From WLNJ01 sp037131165 (GTDB lineage: Bacteria > Actinomycetota > Thermoleophilia > Solirubrobacterales > Solirubrobacteraceae): a stretch of DNA of 39,754 bases. Position 1 is the stretch's first letter; each line of letters opens with the position of its first letter. The notes under the pieces are model-generated. The model saw only the letters and a program-made list of their open reading frames with translations. It was not told where the DNA came from and searched no databases. Below are positions 32,765-39,754 of this stretch, piece by piece. The stretch covers positions 1-39,754 of the forward strand of contig JBAXRO010000012.1 of the NCBI GenBank assembly GCA_037131165.1, in the 5' to 3' direction. Made by a program: the position numbers and the translations under genes.

Positions 32765-35700
32765 TCACCAACGCCATCCGCGAACATTCGTCAGGCGTGT
32801 GGCTCGTTCGCTAGTCATCGAGCTACGAGCTTGACGCTGCCGGCCAACCCAGCCCCCCAGACGGAGACCGTCCTCTCGGTGGGCGGCGGGAACATCTGCA
32901 TGCCCTTCCCGCTCTGAGTATCGGACTAGGGCGTTGAACAACTTCTCCCATTGTGCGTCGAGCGCGCTCCAGGCCCACCCCGCCTGCGCCTCTAGCAGCG
33001 CGGTCCGCTCGCTCGAAAGGCGAACCCGTCTCTGCCGTTGACGTGCAACCCATTGACCGAGTGGGAACTCGCCTTCCTCATGGGACTGGGGAACGAGACA
33101 GTGGCCCTCGCGCTCGTGGAACCGCTCAAGCGCGGCGAATCCCTCCTCCCATCGAGACGCCCTTGCGTCCCAAGTCCACCCTGATTGGGATTCAAGGCGA
33201 GCGATTCGCTCCTTGGACATGCGTGCGCGAACCGTTCGTTGGTTCGCAACCCACGTTCCCAAATGGAAGCCGTTCTCTACGTGAGCCTGTGGAACCCGAG
33301 CGTGATGATTGCGTTGCACGAAGCTTTGGAGGGCAGCGAATCCCTCCTCCCATCGCGCCTCGTTCACGTCCCAAGTCCACCCTGTGAAGCGCTCTAAGAG
33401 CTGTCGTTGCGAACCCGAAAGCCTTGACCGGCGTGCCCTCATGCCTACAACCCACTGGCCGAGTCGAAATCCGTCATCAGTTACGAAGTCGGCCGGCACC
33501 AGCGCGGTCCCCTTGGCATCGGCGTAGTTCGCCAGTGCCTTTACCGCTCGCGCCCATTGGGCCTCCATGGCATCCCAGACCCAGCCAGGAAGGGCTTCAA
33601 GGCGCGCTTTGCGCTCCATCTTGAGCCGATGGCGAGAGGTCCTTTGCACTCCGACCCATTGGCCAAGCCGGTACCCGTCCTCGCTCCGGTAGCCCGTTTG
33701 CACGAACGCATCACCTCGACGTTCGACGTAGGCGAGAAGGTGACGGAACCCCTCCTCCCACTTGGCGTCGCGCGCACTCCAAACCCACATGGGCAGCTGT
33801 TCGAGTCGTTCACGCCTCTCTGCTGTGAGATTGGTCCTACTTGAGCGCTGACGGGTTACCCAACCGCCGAGCTTGAACGAGCCTTCCTCATGGGTGGACG
33901 GGACTAGGCAATGCCCTTCGCGAGACGCAAAGGCTCCTAGCGCACTGTACCCCCTCTCCCATCGCGCCTCGTAGGGGTCCCATACCCAATCGCTAACGCT
34001 CTCAAGGCTTTCGATGCGGGATTCGCTCAGCGTGTCCTTGCGCTGTCGCTGGGCATTTACCCAAGTGCCAAGCCTGAAGCCGTCGGGGGTCACGTACCTA
34101 GCGGGTACCCGAGTCGTCCCATAGACCTTGGTGTACTCAAGAAGCTGTTGGAAGGCTTGCTCCCACTTGGTCTGGCGCAGGTCCCACGTCCAGGATGGCA
34201 ATTCATCGAGGGCTGCCACCTGCAACTCCGAGAGTTCACTCTTGATGGTGCGTAGGTTGCTGGTCCAGAGACCAAGTCGAAAGCCATCCGGGGTCTTGTA
34301 CTTCGTGGGAACACGAACGTGCCCGTGTGTCGCTTCGAAGTCCCGAAGGGCCTCGATTCCCTCCTCGAAAGCAGCCTCATTGGTATTCCACGTCCACCGA
34401 GGCAGATTCTCAAGTCGCTGCATTCGTTCGAGAGAAAGCGAACCGTTCGAATGGTTCGTCCGTTGGCGTAAGACCCAACTTCCGAGCTTGAGGCCATCTT
34501 CAATGTGGTGGCCTTTGGGTCGCGCGTGCCCCTCCCGCTCCACGAACTGCGTAAGGAGGCGGAAGTACTTCTCCCAAGCAGACTCATGTGGTGTCCAAGT
34601 CCATCCCGGTAGCGCTTCGAGTCTGGCCGCTTGGTCCTCCGTGAGCATGAACCGGCGGTGCCTCCGGGTGGCGACCCACGTACCCAGATTGAACCCACCG
34701 TCACGATGGCTCCCTGGAACTCTCGAATGGCCCTCGCGCTCAACAAACGCGAGAAGTCGTCCGTAGCCCTCCTCGAAGTAGTCGGAGGTTCGACGGACCA
34801 GCCTTGTCTGGATGGCCGTCAAGAAGGTGTCCGGCACCTCCCCGGGCACGTCGAACACAATCTTTGCGGCGAGCCCTTCTCCGAGCGCGCCACGCTCCCC
34901 GAGCGAGCGTCTGCACTGGTCCAGGAGGTCGGAAATTGTGTCGTCGTGGGAGCGGAGGGCCGATACAACCTTCCAGACCGTCTTGAAGCTCGAACCGTCG
35001 AGCACCGCCTCGTCATCAGCGCCACTTGGAATGACAACCGGGACGACAATGGTTCCGACTTCCTTACCCGGACTGCGGCGCATCACTCGGCCCACCGCTT
35101 GGACGATGTCAACCATTGATTCGCGTGGGTCGAGGAATGCGACCCCGTCGATTGCGGGGACGTCGATTCCCTCTGACAGGCATCTGGCGTTCGTCAGCAC
35201 TCCGCACTCGGGAGGTTCAACTGCGGCAAGGCGGTTGAGCAGGTGCCGGCGCTCCGCGGCGTTCATCTTGCCGCTGACCGTCTGCCCCCAGAGGGTCTCC
35301 TGCGGGGGGCCGCCGATGTACTCGGCGATGGTGGGAAGAACCTCCGCCGTTTCCTCGGCCGCCTTTACTCGACTGTGGAAGGCAAGGACGCGGTGCAGGT
35401 CTCGGCCGTGAATCGCTTTCATCAGCGCCACTCGCCTGGCCAGAGATTCGGCGTCGGTGGTCTTTCCGTTCAGGTGGAGCAGTTCGCGCTCGGTAATCAT
35501 GCGTTCGACGTCGCTGTCTAACACCCCGACGACCAGCACCTGGTAGTCGCACAGCAGGTTCTTGCGGATGGCCTCCGAGAACGGCATCCGGTAGAGCTCC
35601 GCTCCGAACACGGACTCGTCGTCCATCGAGGCGACCTCCATTCCCGACTCCTCCGCTCGGGCCTTGACGTGCGGAGCGAATACCCGTGGGGTGGCAGTGG

Positions 35701-36748
35701 TGAACAGGCGCCGCTCGGCACGGATTCGCTTGCGGTCAAGGACTGTTGCGAAGGCGCTGTCGACCGGCCCGGCGCAGCGGTGCGCTTCGTCGGCCACCAC
35801 TAGGTCAAACCGGGTCTTTCTGGGTTTGAGGTCCTGGGCATCAGCGACAGCAGGGGATGACTGGTAGGTCGAGAACACAACCCGCCGGCCCGGCTTGGAC
35901 AAGAAAGCCGCGATTTCGCCCGGGTCGGTCGTGACTTTCGCGCCTATCTCCGAGACGTGTGTGAGTGCCGAGTCGTTTCGCCGGCCGACCTGGTCGTCGG
36001 AGCAGACCGCGAGGTCCGCGAAGCGCTCCTTGGAGTTGGCTCGCCATTCGCGGATGGTCTGGTCGAGCAGCGACAGCGACGGCGCCAGCACAAGCGTCCT
36101 TTGCGACTTCATCCGCTCGGAGAGCCACAGGGTGGTCAGTGTCTTTCCGGTGCCACAGCACATCACCAGCTGGCCTGCCTCGCACTCCTTGAAGCCTTCA
36201 AGCACCGCCCCGATTGCCTGGCGCTGGTCGGCCCTTGGTTTCTTGGCGGCAAGCTTTGCCTGCCCCCTTCGAAGCAGGCGTGCCAGCTCCTTCGTCGACG
36301 AAGGCCAGTTGACCTCAAGACTTTCGAGGAACTCGATGCCGAACCAGCTGACCGGCACCGTCTGGGTGTCCAGAGTCTTCCTCGCCGTCGAGCCGAGCCG
36401 GTCGGTGGTCGCCACCACCATGCGATGCGAGAAACCCCGTCCCGCGACCGTCCGCGACGAAGCCGACAGGAAACTGTCCAAGTCGCGTTTCCGTACCGAG
36501 TACTCATCCGAGTAGCACTTCGCCTGAACGGCACACAACTCACCATCGAGGGTCTCGGCGACCAGGTCGATTCCCGTATCCGGACCCCAGGCGGGCCTGC
36601 CGTCCCACGCATCCCACTTGTGAACTGACCGGAACGAGCCAAGTAGGGGAGTAGTGGACAGAAGCCACAGAACTACTTCCTCGAACAGGTCGCCTTTCTC
36701 ATTCGCAGGCAGGGAGTGCAGCTCGTCAAGGAGTTTCGGGAGGCTCAC
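32765..36748 (-). CDS. Mrr-like nuclease/SF2 helicase with ten tandem helicase-associated (HA) domains
   Basis: 1327 residues, GTG start at 36748. Residues ~1-165 form a restriction-endonuclease-like domain: E24 in GDLFEEVV, D61 in DTGIDLV, and Q75-x-K77 in AVQAKCY, a PD-(D/E)xK/Mrr pattern. The SF2 helicase core (~172-600) has Walker A CCGTGKT (K202), VVADEAHR (DEAH 320-323), TTATPR (350-355), and motif VI IVQAVGRVMRRSPG. From ~652 to the end there are ten repeats of about 67 residues, each starting W/F-E-x(3) and having a GH-x-x-VP centre, F-x-LG-x-WV and a terminal W-x-W. Single members of the HA domain (PF03457) bind nucleic acid. The domain order suggests DNA recognition, translocation and cutting. 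Confidence 0.93.
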   Translation of the reverse strand: MSLPKLLDELHSLPANEKGDLFEEVVLWLLSTTPLLGSFRSVHKWDAWDGRPAWGPDTGIDLVAETLDGELCAVQAKCYSDEYSVRKRDLDSFLSASSRTVAGRGFSHRMVVATTDRLGSTARKTLDTQTVPVSWFGIEFLESLEVNWPSSTKELARLLRRGQAKLAAKKPRADQRQAIGAVLEGFKECEAGQLVMCCGTGKTLTTLWLSERMKSQRTLVLAPSLSLLDQTIREWRANSKERFADLAVCSDDQVGRRNDSALTHVSEIGAKVTTDPGEIAAFLSKPGRRVVFSTYQSSPAVADAQDLKPRKTRFDLVVADEAHRCAGPVDSAFATVLDRKRIRAERRLFTTATPRVFAPHVKARAEESGMEVASMDDESVFGAELYRMPFSEAIRKNLLCDYQVLVVGVLDSDVERMITERELLHLNGKTTDAESLARRVALMKAIHGRDLHRVLAFHSRVKAAEETAEVLPTIAEYIGGPPQETLWGQTVSGKMNAAERRHLLNRLAAVEPPECGVLTNARCLSEGIDVPAIDGVAFLDPRESMVDIVQAVGRVMRRSPGKEVGTIVVPVVIPSGADDEAVLDGSSFKTVWKVVSALRSHDDTISDLLDQCRRSLGERGALGEGLAAKIVFDVPGEVPDTFLTAIQTRLVRRTSDYFEEGYGRLLAFVEREGHSRVPGSHRDGGFNLGTWVATRRHRRFMLTEDQAARLEALPGWTWTPHESAWEKYFRLLTQFVEREGHARPKGHHIEDGLKLGSWVLRQRTNHSNGSLSLERMQRLENLPRWTWNTNEAAFEEGIEALRDFEATHGHVRVPTKYKTPDGFRLGLWTSNLRTIKSELSELQVAALDELPSWTWDLRQTKWEQAFQQLLEYTKVYGTTRVPARYVTPDGFRLGTWVNAQRQRKDTLSESRIESLESVSDWVWDPYEARWERGYSALGAFASREGHCLVPSTHEEGSFKLGGWVTRQRSSRTNLTAERRERLEQLPMWVWSARDAKWEEGFRHLLAYVERRGDAFVQTGYRSEDGYRLGQWVGVQRTSRHRLKMERKARLEALPGWVWDAMEAQWARAVKALANYADAKGTALVPADFVTDDGFRLGQWVVGMRARRSRLSGSQRQLLERFTGWTWDVNEARWEEGFAALQSFVQRNHHARVPQAHVENGFHLGTWVANQRTVRARMSKERIARLESQSGWTWDARASRWEEGFAALERFHEREGHCLVPQSHEEGEFPLGQWVARQRQRRVRLSSERTALLEAQAGWAWSALDAQWEKLFNALVRYSEREGHADVPAAHREDGLRLGGWVGRQRQARSSMTSERATRLTNVRGWRW
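32770..34795 (-). repeat. Ten tandem HA (helicase-associated) repeats within the nuclease-helicase
   Basis: Ten protein-level repeats of ~67 residues (about 202 bases each), from YFEEGYGRLLAF to the C-terminal WRW. Each has a conserved amphipathic helix, the central GH-x-x-VP or GT-x-x-VP, DGF-x-LG-x-WV, a basic segment R-x-x-R and W-x-W end. The units are diverged, so they are not recent identical duplications. The array might act as a modular nucleic-acid-reading arm. Confidence 0.85.
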
Positions 36749-36832
36749 GGCAACCAGTGAGCTTACGACCCTTCAGAGACTAATTGGAAATGGCTAGGAC
36801 TGACAATGCTCACTACATGTAGAGTCATACGC

Positions 36833-37258
36833 GTGAGTCGTGTTCGCCGTGACCTGCTGTTCTCCGTGGCCGCCCTTGCCGCATGCTTGGTGCTTGCGCC
36901 CGCCGCCTCCGCAGCGCTCGGCACCCACGGGTGTTGGAAGACGATTGACGGCTACCTAGTCCAAGTGATTGCCACGACCAACATTTCCTGCCCGAACGCA
37001 GCAGCCTTCGCGGTGCGGGTCAGTGCCAACACCGTCGACTTGAGCAAGTGTTCTGAAGTCACCGCGACCACCACTCGCTGCATCTCCCGCTACCGCGGCT
37101 ACCTGTGCGCCAACCGACTCACGTTCGGGTCACTGCGCGGAAAGCGAGTCTCTGTCCGAGTCTCCTTGCACTGCATGAAGGGCCCCAACAAGCGAATTGG
37201 CTACAGCTGGGCCGGAGTGATTGACAACCCGTTCCGCGAGTGGCAGCGCAGGCGCTAG
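36833..37258 (+). CDS. Small secreted Cys-rich protein
   Basis: 141 residues from GTG 36833 (ATG at 36806 is in frame and would give 150). A clear signal peptide (RRDLLFSVAALAACLVLAPAASA) precedes a mature part of ~110 residues with six Cys: C43-type in HGCWKT, ISCPNA, LSKCSE, TRCISRYRGYLCANR and SLHCMKG. The layout CxxAxxxA...RxxGYxC...VxxxC is common in small exported actinobacterial proteins of unknown function. Transcribed away from the helicase gene, its start ~85 bases away. Confidence 0.75.
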   Translation: MSRVRRDLLFSVAALAACLVLAPAASAALGTHGCWKTIDGYLVQVIATTNISCPNAAAFAVRVSANTVDLSKCSEVTATTTRCISRYRGYLCANRLTFGSLRGKRVSVRVSLHCMKGPNKRIGYSWAGVIDNPFREWQRRR

Positions 37259-37342
37259 TCGTCCGAATCCGTCTCCTCCAATTCCAAGAGGGCTCGGCAG
37301 GGTGATTCAGCCTGGAATTAACACGATCGCCTCAGATCGCTT

Positions 37343-37630
37343 CTACATGCGTCTGACGGGCCGCCCTGCTGGGGAAGGGGGCGAGTTCTGGGCCGGCTTG
37401 CCGTCGATCATGCGCCAGCCAGATGGAAGTGCCTCAGGGACGCCATCCGGCCCACTTGAGGTGATCCCCGACAGGTTCGCCTTGGTCAGGTTTGCGTTTG
37501 TGATCAGCGTTCCGGATAGCTTGGCTCGCCGCCGGTCACCCAAGGTCAGAACAGCGTTGGTCAAGTCTGCTCCAACAATCCCGTCGCTATCGATCGAGGC
37601 GGCACCTGATCGAGCGCCGCTCGGTTTCGC
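37343..37630 (-). pseudogene. Pentapeptide-repeat protein fragment
   Basis: On the minus strand the frame reads GIVGADLTNAVLTLGD, LSGTLITNANLTKANLSGITSSG, and PEALPSGWRMIDG: repeating A(N/D)LxxA five-residue units followed by the GITSGG...LPxGW segment common to long secreted pentapeptide proteins. No start codon lies at the 5' end of the frame before a stop near 37629. The C-terminal sequence after WRMIDG is unrelated. So this is a remnant of a longer gene cut at both ends. Confidence 0.65.
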
Positions 37631-37679
37631 CTACCGTGGTTTCGGCTAGTGCGAGCGAGATCTGCTAGAAGTCTTGTTT

Positions 37680-38021
37680 ATGATCAATATGACCCGCCTT
37701 GTAGTGATTCCAGTCGTAGCGTTCGGGTTCTCGTTGGGCGCCTGCGGCGAGGGGGCGACAACCACATCAACCGAGGAAGTCACGACGACTGCAGAGGCCG
37801 CTCCGACAAGCTCGGAGTCAACTGGCTTGGACATTGAGACTGACATCTGCGCGGACTACAACGACGCTGATAACTCGACGCAGTACGCCTTCAGGGAGAA
37901 GTACTCGATCAACGGTGAAGGAGCTGGGCTGCTGGTGATGGGTTGCGGCCGGAACCCTGAGATGACTCTCGCGACAGCCGTTGGCAACCTTGAGTCCGGT
38001 GGCATGGCTAGCTATCCGTGA
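37680..38021 (+). CDS. Small lipoprotein, unknown function
   Basis: 113 residues from ATG 37680 (ATG 37689 also in frame, TTG 37674 upstream). Signal peptide with lipobox LGACG at about residues 18-22, a Thr/Glu/Ser-rich linker (TTTSTEEVTTTAEAAPTSSES), and a mature domain ending with DICADYNDADNSTQYAFREKY and LLVMGCGRNPEMT. The two Cys in the mature part could pair. No family recognised. Base use is less GC-rich than the core genes. Confidence 0.7.
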   Translation: MINMTRLVVIPVVAFGFSLGACGEGATTTSTEEVTTTAEAAPTSSESTGLDIETDICADYNDADNSTQYAFREKYSINGEGAGLLVMGCGRNPEMTLATAVGNLESGGMASYP

Positions 38022-38203
38022 GGCCTGCTTTCCTCGTTGATCCACGGGCTGATCTGTCGAGATTAGGGGCGCCGTCAGGAGCGTTCAATTGCGAGAGCCC
38101 CACTGAAGGAGCGGCTTCCGTGTCGTCTATCGAAGGCAGCGGCGGCGAGAGCCGGCGGGCTTCCGTGAGACGAGTTTGAGTGTCGGGTAGGTTCGAGGTC
38201 CAG

Positions 38204-38230
38204 CCAGTGGCCCTCGGCTTAGGCCCCTGG
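38204..38230. terminator. Possible terminator hairpin
   Basis: Imperfect inverted repeat CCAGTGGCC and GGCCCCTGG with a nine-base loop and one mismatch, between convergent genes (lipoprotein and repeat-domain protein). It has no clear T-run after it, so the assignment is weak. The surrounding gap 38022-38262 holds no gene. Confidence 0.3.
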
Positions 38231-38262
38231 GTGGGTTCGCGCTAGTTGTCCTGGAAAGGGCA

Positions 38263-38994
38263 CTAGCAGTAGCCTCTGACTTGGCTCACGATTGAGCCGT
38301 CCTTCCTACTGCTCCCTGTCATGGTCCCTGTGCGGCTGCGTGTTGCGAGAACCGGCAGAACGAACCCCAGGTGCGTCCTGACTTTACGTCCGTATCGAGA
38401 GTTGTAGACGCATACATCGGCCTCCATTGAAAGGGTGCACGCGACACTATCTCTCGAAACCGTGGCACAGTTGGAGTACCTGACCGAAGTCTTGTTGTAC
38501 AAGCCCTTGGTCACATTGACTTGGCGAAGAAATTCAGCCAGCATGGCCTGACGCGCAGCCGAGTCGCTCGTTGACAGGGGAGGACTGATCGGCGCTGCGT
38601 TCTTGTCGAAGATGCCTGTCTGGGTGGAGCGGATCGTAGTGCTCGTGCTGTTCCAAGCCGGTGGCGCAATGGTCCACTTGCACACAGTCCCGCTGCAGGG
38701 CGGCCCCCAGCCCGCGAAGGTAGAGCCAGCGTCAGCAGTTGCTGTGAAGCGAACCACTACCGGCTGGCTCGTGGTCAACGAGCACGGCGCTCCCGGTCGG
38801 CATGTCACGGACCAGTTGCCAGATCCGACAACTGATGTGGCACTCATCGTTACGGTGCCGCTGCCGGTTCCCTGAAACACGAAATTGAGCACCGCCGTCT
38901 TGGATGCAGCCGCTGCCCCAACGGGTAGCAACATGGGGCACACAAGAGCGACGCTGGTTGCGACTAGCAATATGGTTCGTCTTATAAACGGCAT
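38263..38994 (-). CDS. Secreted protein with bacterial Ig/InlB-type repeat domain
   Basis: 243 residues from ATG 38994; an upstream ATG at 39006 adds four residues. Signal peptide MPFIRRTILLVATSVALVCP...AAAAS. Residues ~38-115 match the pattern of the bacterial repeat (Flg_new/InlB-like) domain: GTGSGTVTMS, CRPGAPCSLT, VVVRFTATADAGSTFAGWGPPCSGTVCKW. The C-terminal ~110 residues, with several Cys, have no match that I recognise. Probably exported and disulfide-bonded. Ends convergently with the lipoprotein. Confidence 0.72.
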   Translation of the reverse strand: MPFIRRTILLVATSVALVCPMLLPVGAAAASKTAVLNFVFQGTGSGTVTMSATSVVGSGNWSVTCRPGAPCSLTTSQPVVVRFTATADAGSTFAGWGPPCSGTVCKWTIAPPAWNSTSTTIRSTQTGIFDKNAAPISPPLSTSDSAARQAMLAEFLRQVNVTKGLYNKTSVRYSNCATVSRDSVACTLSMEADVCVYNSRYGRKVRTHLGFVLPVLATRSRTGTMTGSSRKDGSIVSQVRGYC

Positions 38995-39006
38995 TTCCGA
39001 GAGCAT

Positions 39007-39338
39007 ATCGGTTGAAGAGCGGCGTTTGGTGCGAGAGCCTTTCCCCGGGCCGGCAGCGCGCTGGATGATTCCGCGAGCGTTCTCGCGGAGACAACGCCGC
39101 TCACGAGCCAGCCAGACCCCTGACGCGGCGCCACGACCAAGGAGTGGGATGAATGCGCCAAATGCCGCGAGGGCTTGGGAGACACCTGGCCGATCTCCGA
39201 TGTGTGCGGCATCTCGGCTGGCGAAGGCTGGGCAGACGAAAGCTGCGCCGGGCGAAGCTCCTAATGACCGGAGCGAGTGTTACGTTTTGGTTATAGTAAC
39301 CAAGCTATCTGAGTCCAACCTCAGCAATCAGAAAGCCC
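39007..39338. other. Gene-free stretch with palindrome at 39289-39301
   Basis: About 330 bases without a convincing coding frame. Near its right end lies GGTTA-TAG-TAACC (39289-39301), a 5-bp inverted repeat ~40 bases before the next start codon, which could be an operator for the gene at the edge. Confidence 0.4.
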
Positions 39339-39754
39339 ATGCCGATGATTAGGAGCGTGACCATCTCCGGTGTCTCGGTCCAGGAGGCCGAGAACCTCTG
39401 TCGCCAACTAGTCGAAGAGCTTCACGGCTGGGGGGTAAGGGAACTTGACACGACGCCTTTTGTCCTTCGACACCCGGCTCTCAATGGTGGCCCCGGGGGT
39501 GTGCTCAGGGTCTATGTTTCATCGAGTCCTGGCGGGGCCTCCATCACGATCGATGGCAAGGACAACGGGACCAGCTTCTTTGCTGACGCAGTGCGGCAGG
39601 CTGCGGCCCCGAAGCAAGTCGACGAGGGAGTCGATGAGGATGCCCACCGAACTCACGGCGAGTCGGGGCAAGCGGTCGACGGGGGCCAGCGAGTCCGCAC
39701 CGCCAACACTGCGACTGGATGGGAGCCAGATCCCGATGATCCTGTCTGGGGGCA
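39339..39754 (+). CDS. Hypothetical protein, 3' end beyond window
   Basis: Starts at ATG 39339 (or in-frame ATG 39345) and runs off the right edge after 138 codons. The N-terminal ~85 residues look like a folded alpha/beta domain (VTISGVSVQEAENLCRQLVEEL, GVLRVYVSSSPGGASITIDG, FFADAVRQAA). The following ~50 residues are polar and acidic, probably disordered. No family recognised. The regular codon pattern and absence of stops support a real gene. Confidence 0.55.
   Translation, partial: MPMIRSVTISGVSVQEAENLCRQLVEELHGWGVRELDTTPFVLRHPALNGGPGGVLRVYVSSSPGGASITIDGKDNGTSFFADAVRQAAAPKQVDEGVDEDAHRTHGESGQAVDGGQRVRTANTATGWEPDPDDPVWG

Noticed and set aside
32396..32787. Two short minus-strand frames in the gap after tRNA-Thr
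   Set aside because: No ribosome sites, domain pattern or supporting context; one overlaps the helicase 3' end.
37221..37649. 142-codon plus-strand frame
   Set aside because: Antisense to the pentapeptide remnant, whose five-residue repeat pattern is clear on the minus strand.
38885..39352. 155-codon plus-strand frame
   Set aside because: Overlaps the 5' end of the secreted protein and the start of the edge gene, with no signal or domain pattern.

Overview
The window is high-GC DNA with dense, short-spaced genes. It most resembles an actinobacterium of the Thermoleophilia/Solirubrobacterales kind, although no 16S gene is present, so the lineage is inferred. Supporting signs are an F420-type (LLM) oxidoreductase, a SUF system with SufU and a Rieske protein, a FolE2/MptA-type GTP cyclohydrolase, a c-di-AMP riboswitch before an NlpC/P60 cell-wall hydrolase, and many GTG/TTG starts.

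Left edge (1-6300): a truncated LLM oxidoreductase (+) runs directly into a truncated M3 peptidase (-) at about 258-266, which looks like a deletion or assembly breakpoint. Next, mostly on the minus strand, are an MFS transporter, MsrB, a riboswitch-controlled NlpC/P60 hydrolase, a 34-residue membrane peptide (+), and an RNase D.

6362-14577 is the Fe-S assembly locus. An Rrf2 regulator is followed by sufC-sufS-sufU, then a divergent pair (TetR, and a GerMN/L,D-transpeptidase lipoprotein), then Rieske-sufB-sufD. The suf genes are therefore in two blocks. A secreted protein with three copies of an unrecognised Cys-containing domain follows.

15594-26929 is mostly housekeeping and redox metabolism: quinone oxidoreductase, disulfide oxidoreductase, PPOX-like protein, FAH-family hydrolase, ClpP, PgsA, FolE2/MptA, a primary-type sigma factor, tRNA-Tyr(GTA), SDR, DsbA/FrnE-like protein, and a pair of acyl-CoA dehydrogenases that probably form one heteromeric enzyme.

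26996-32163 carries a CDF metal exporter with three C-terminal cytoplasmic-type domains, an epimerase-like protein, a small membrane protein, a metallophosphoesterase lipoprotein, a VapBC toxin-antitoxin pair with a palindromic operator, and a hemolysin III/TrhA protein with an unusual Ala-rich repeat N-terminus.

From tRNA-Thr(GGT) at 32195 to the right end the DNA changes in character: lower GC by eye, sparse genes, long gaps, a pentapeptide-repeat remnant and small secreted orphans. It is dominated by a 1327-residue protein that joins an Mrr-like nuclease, an SF2 helicase and ten tandem helicase-associated (HA) repeats. This looks like a tRNA-flanked accessory island and holds the best candidate here for an undescribed system, probably genome defence or mobile-DNA processing. 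No integrase, methyltransferase, CRISPR array or second attachment site was seen.
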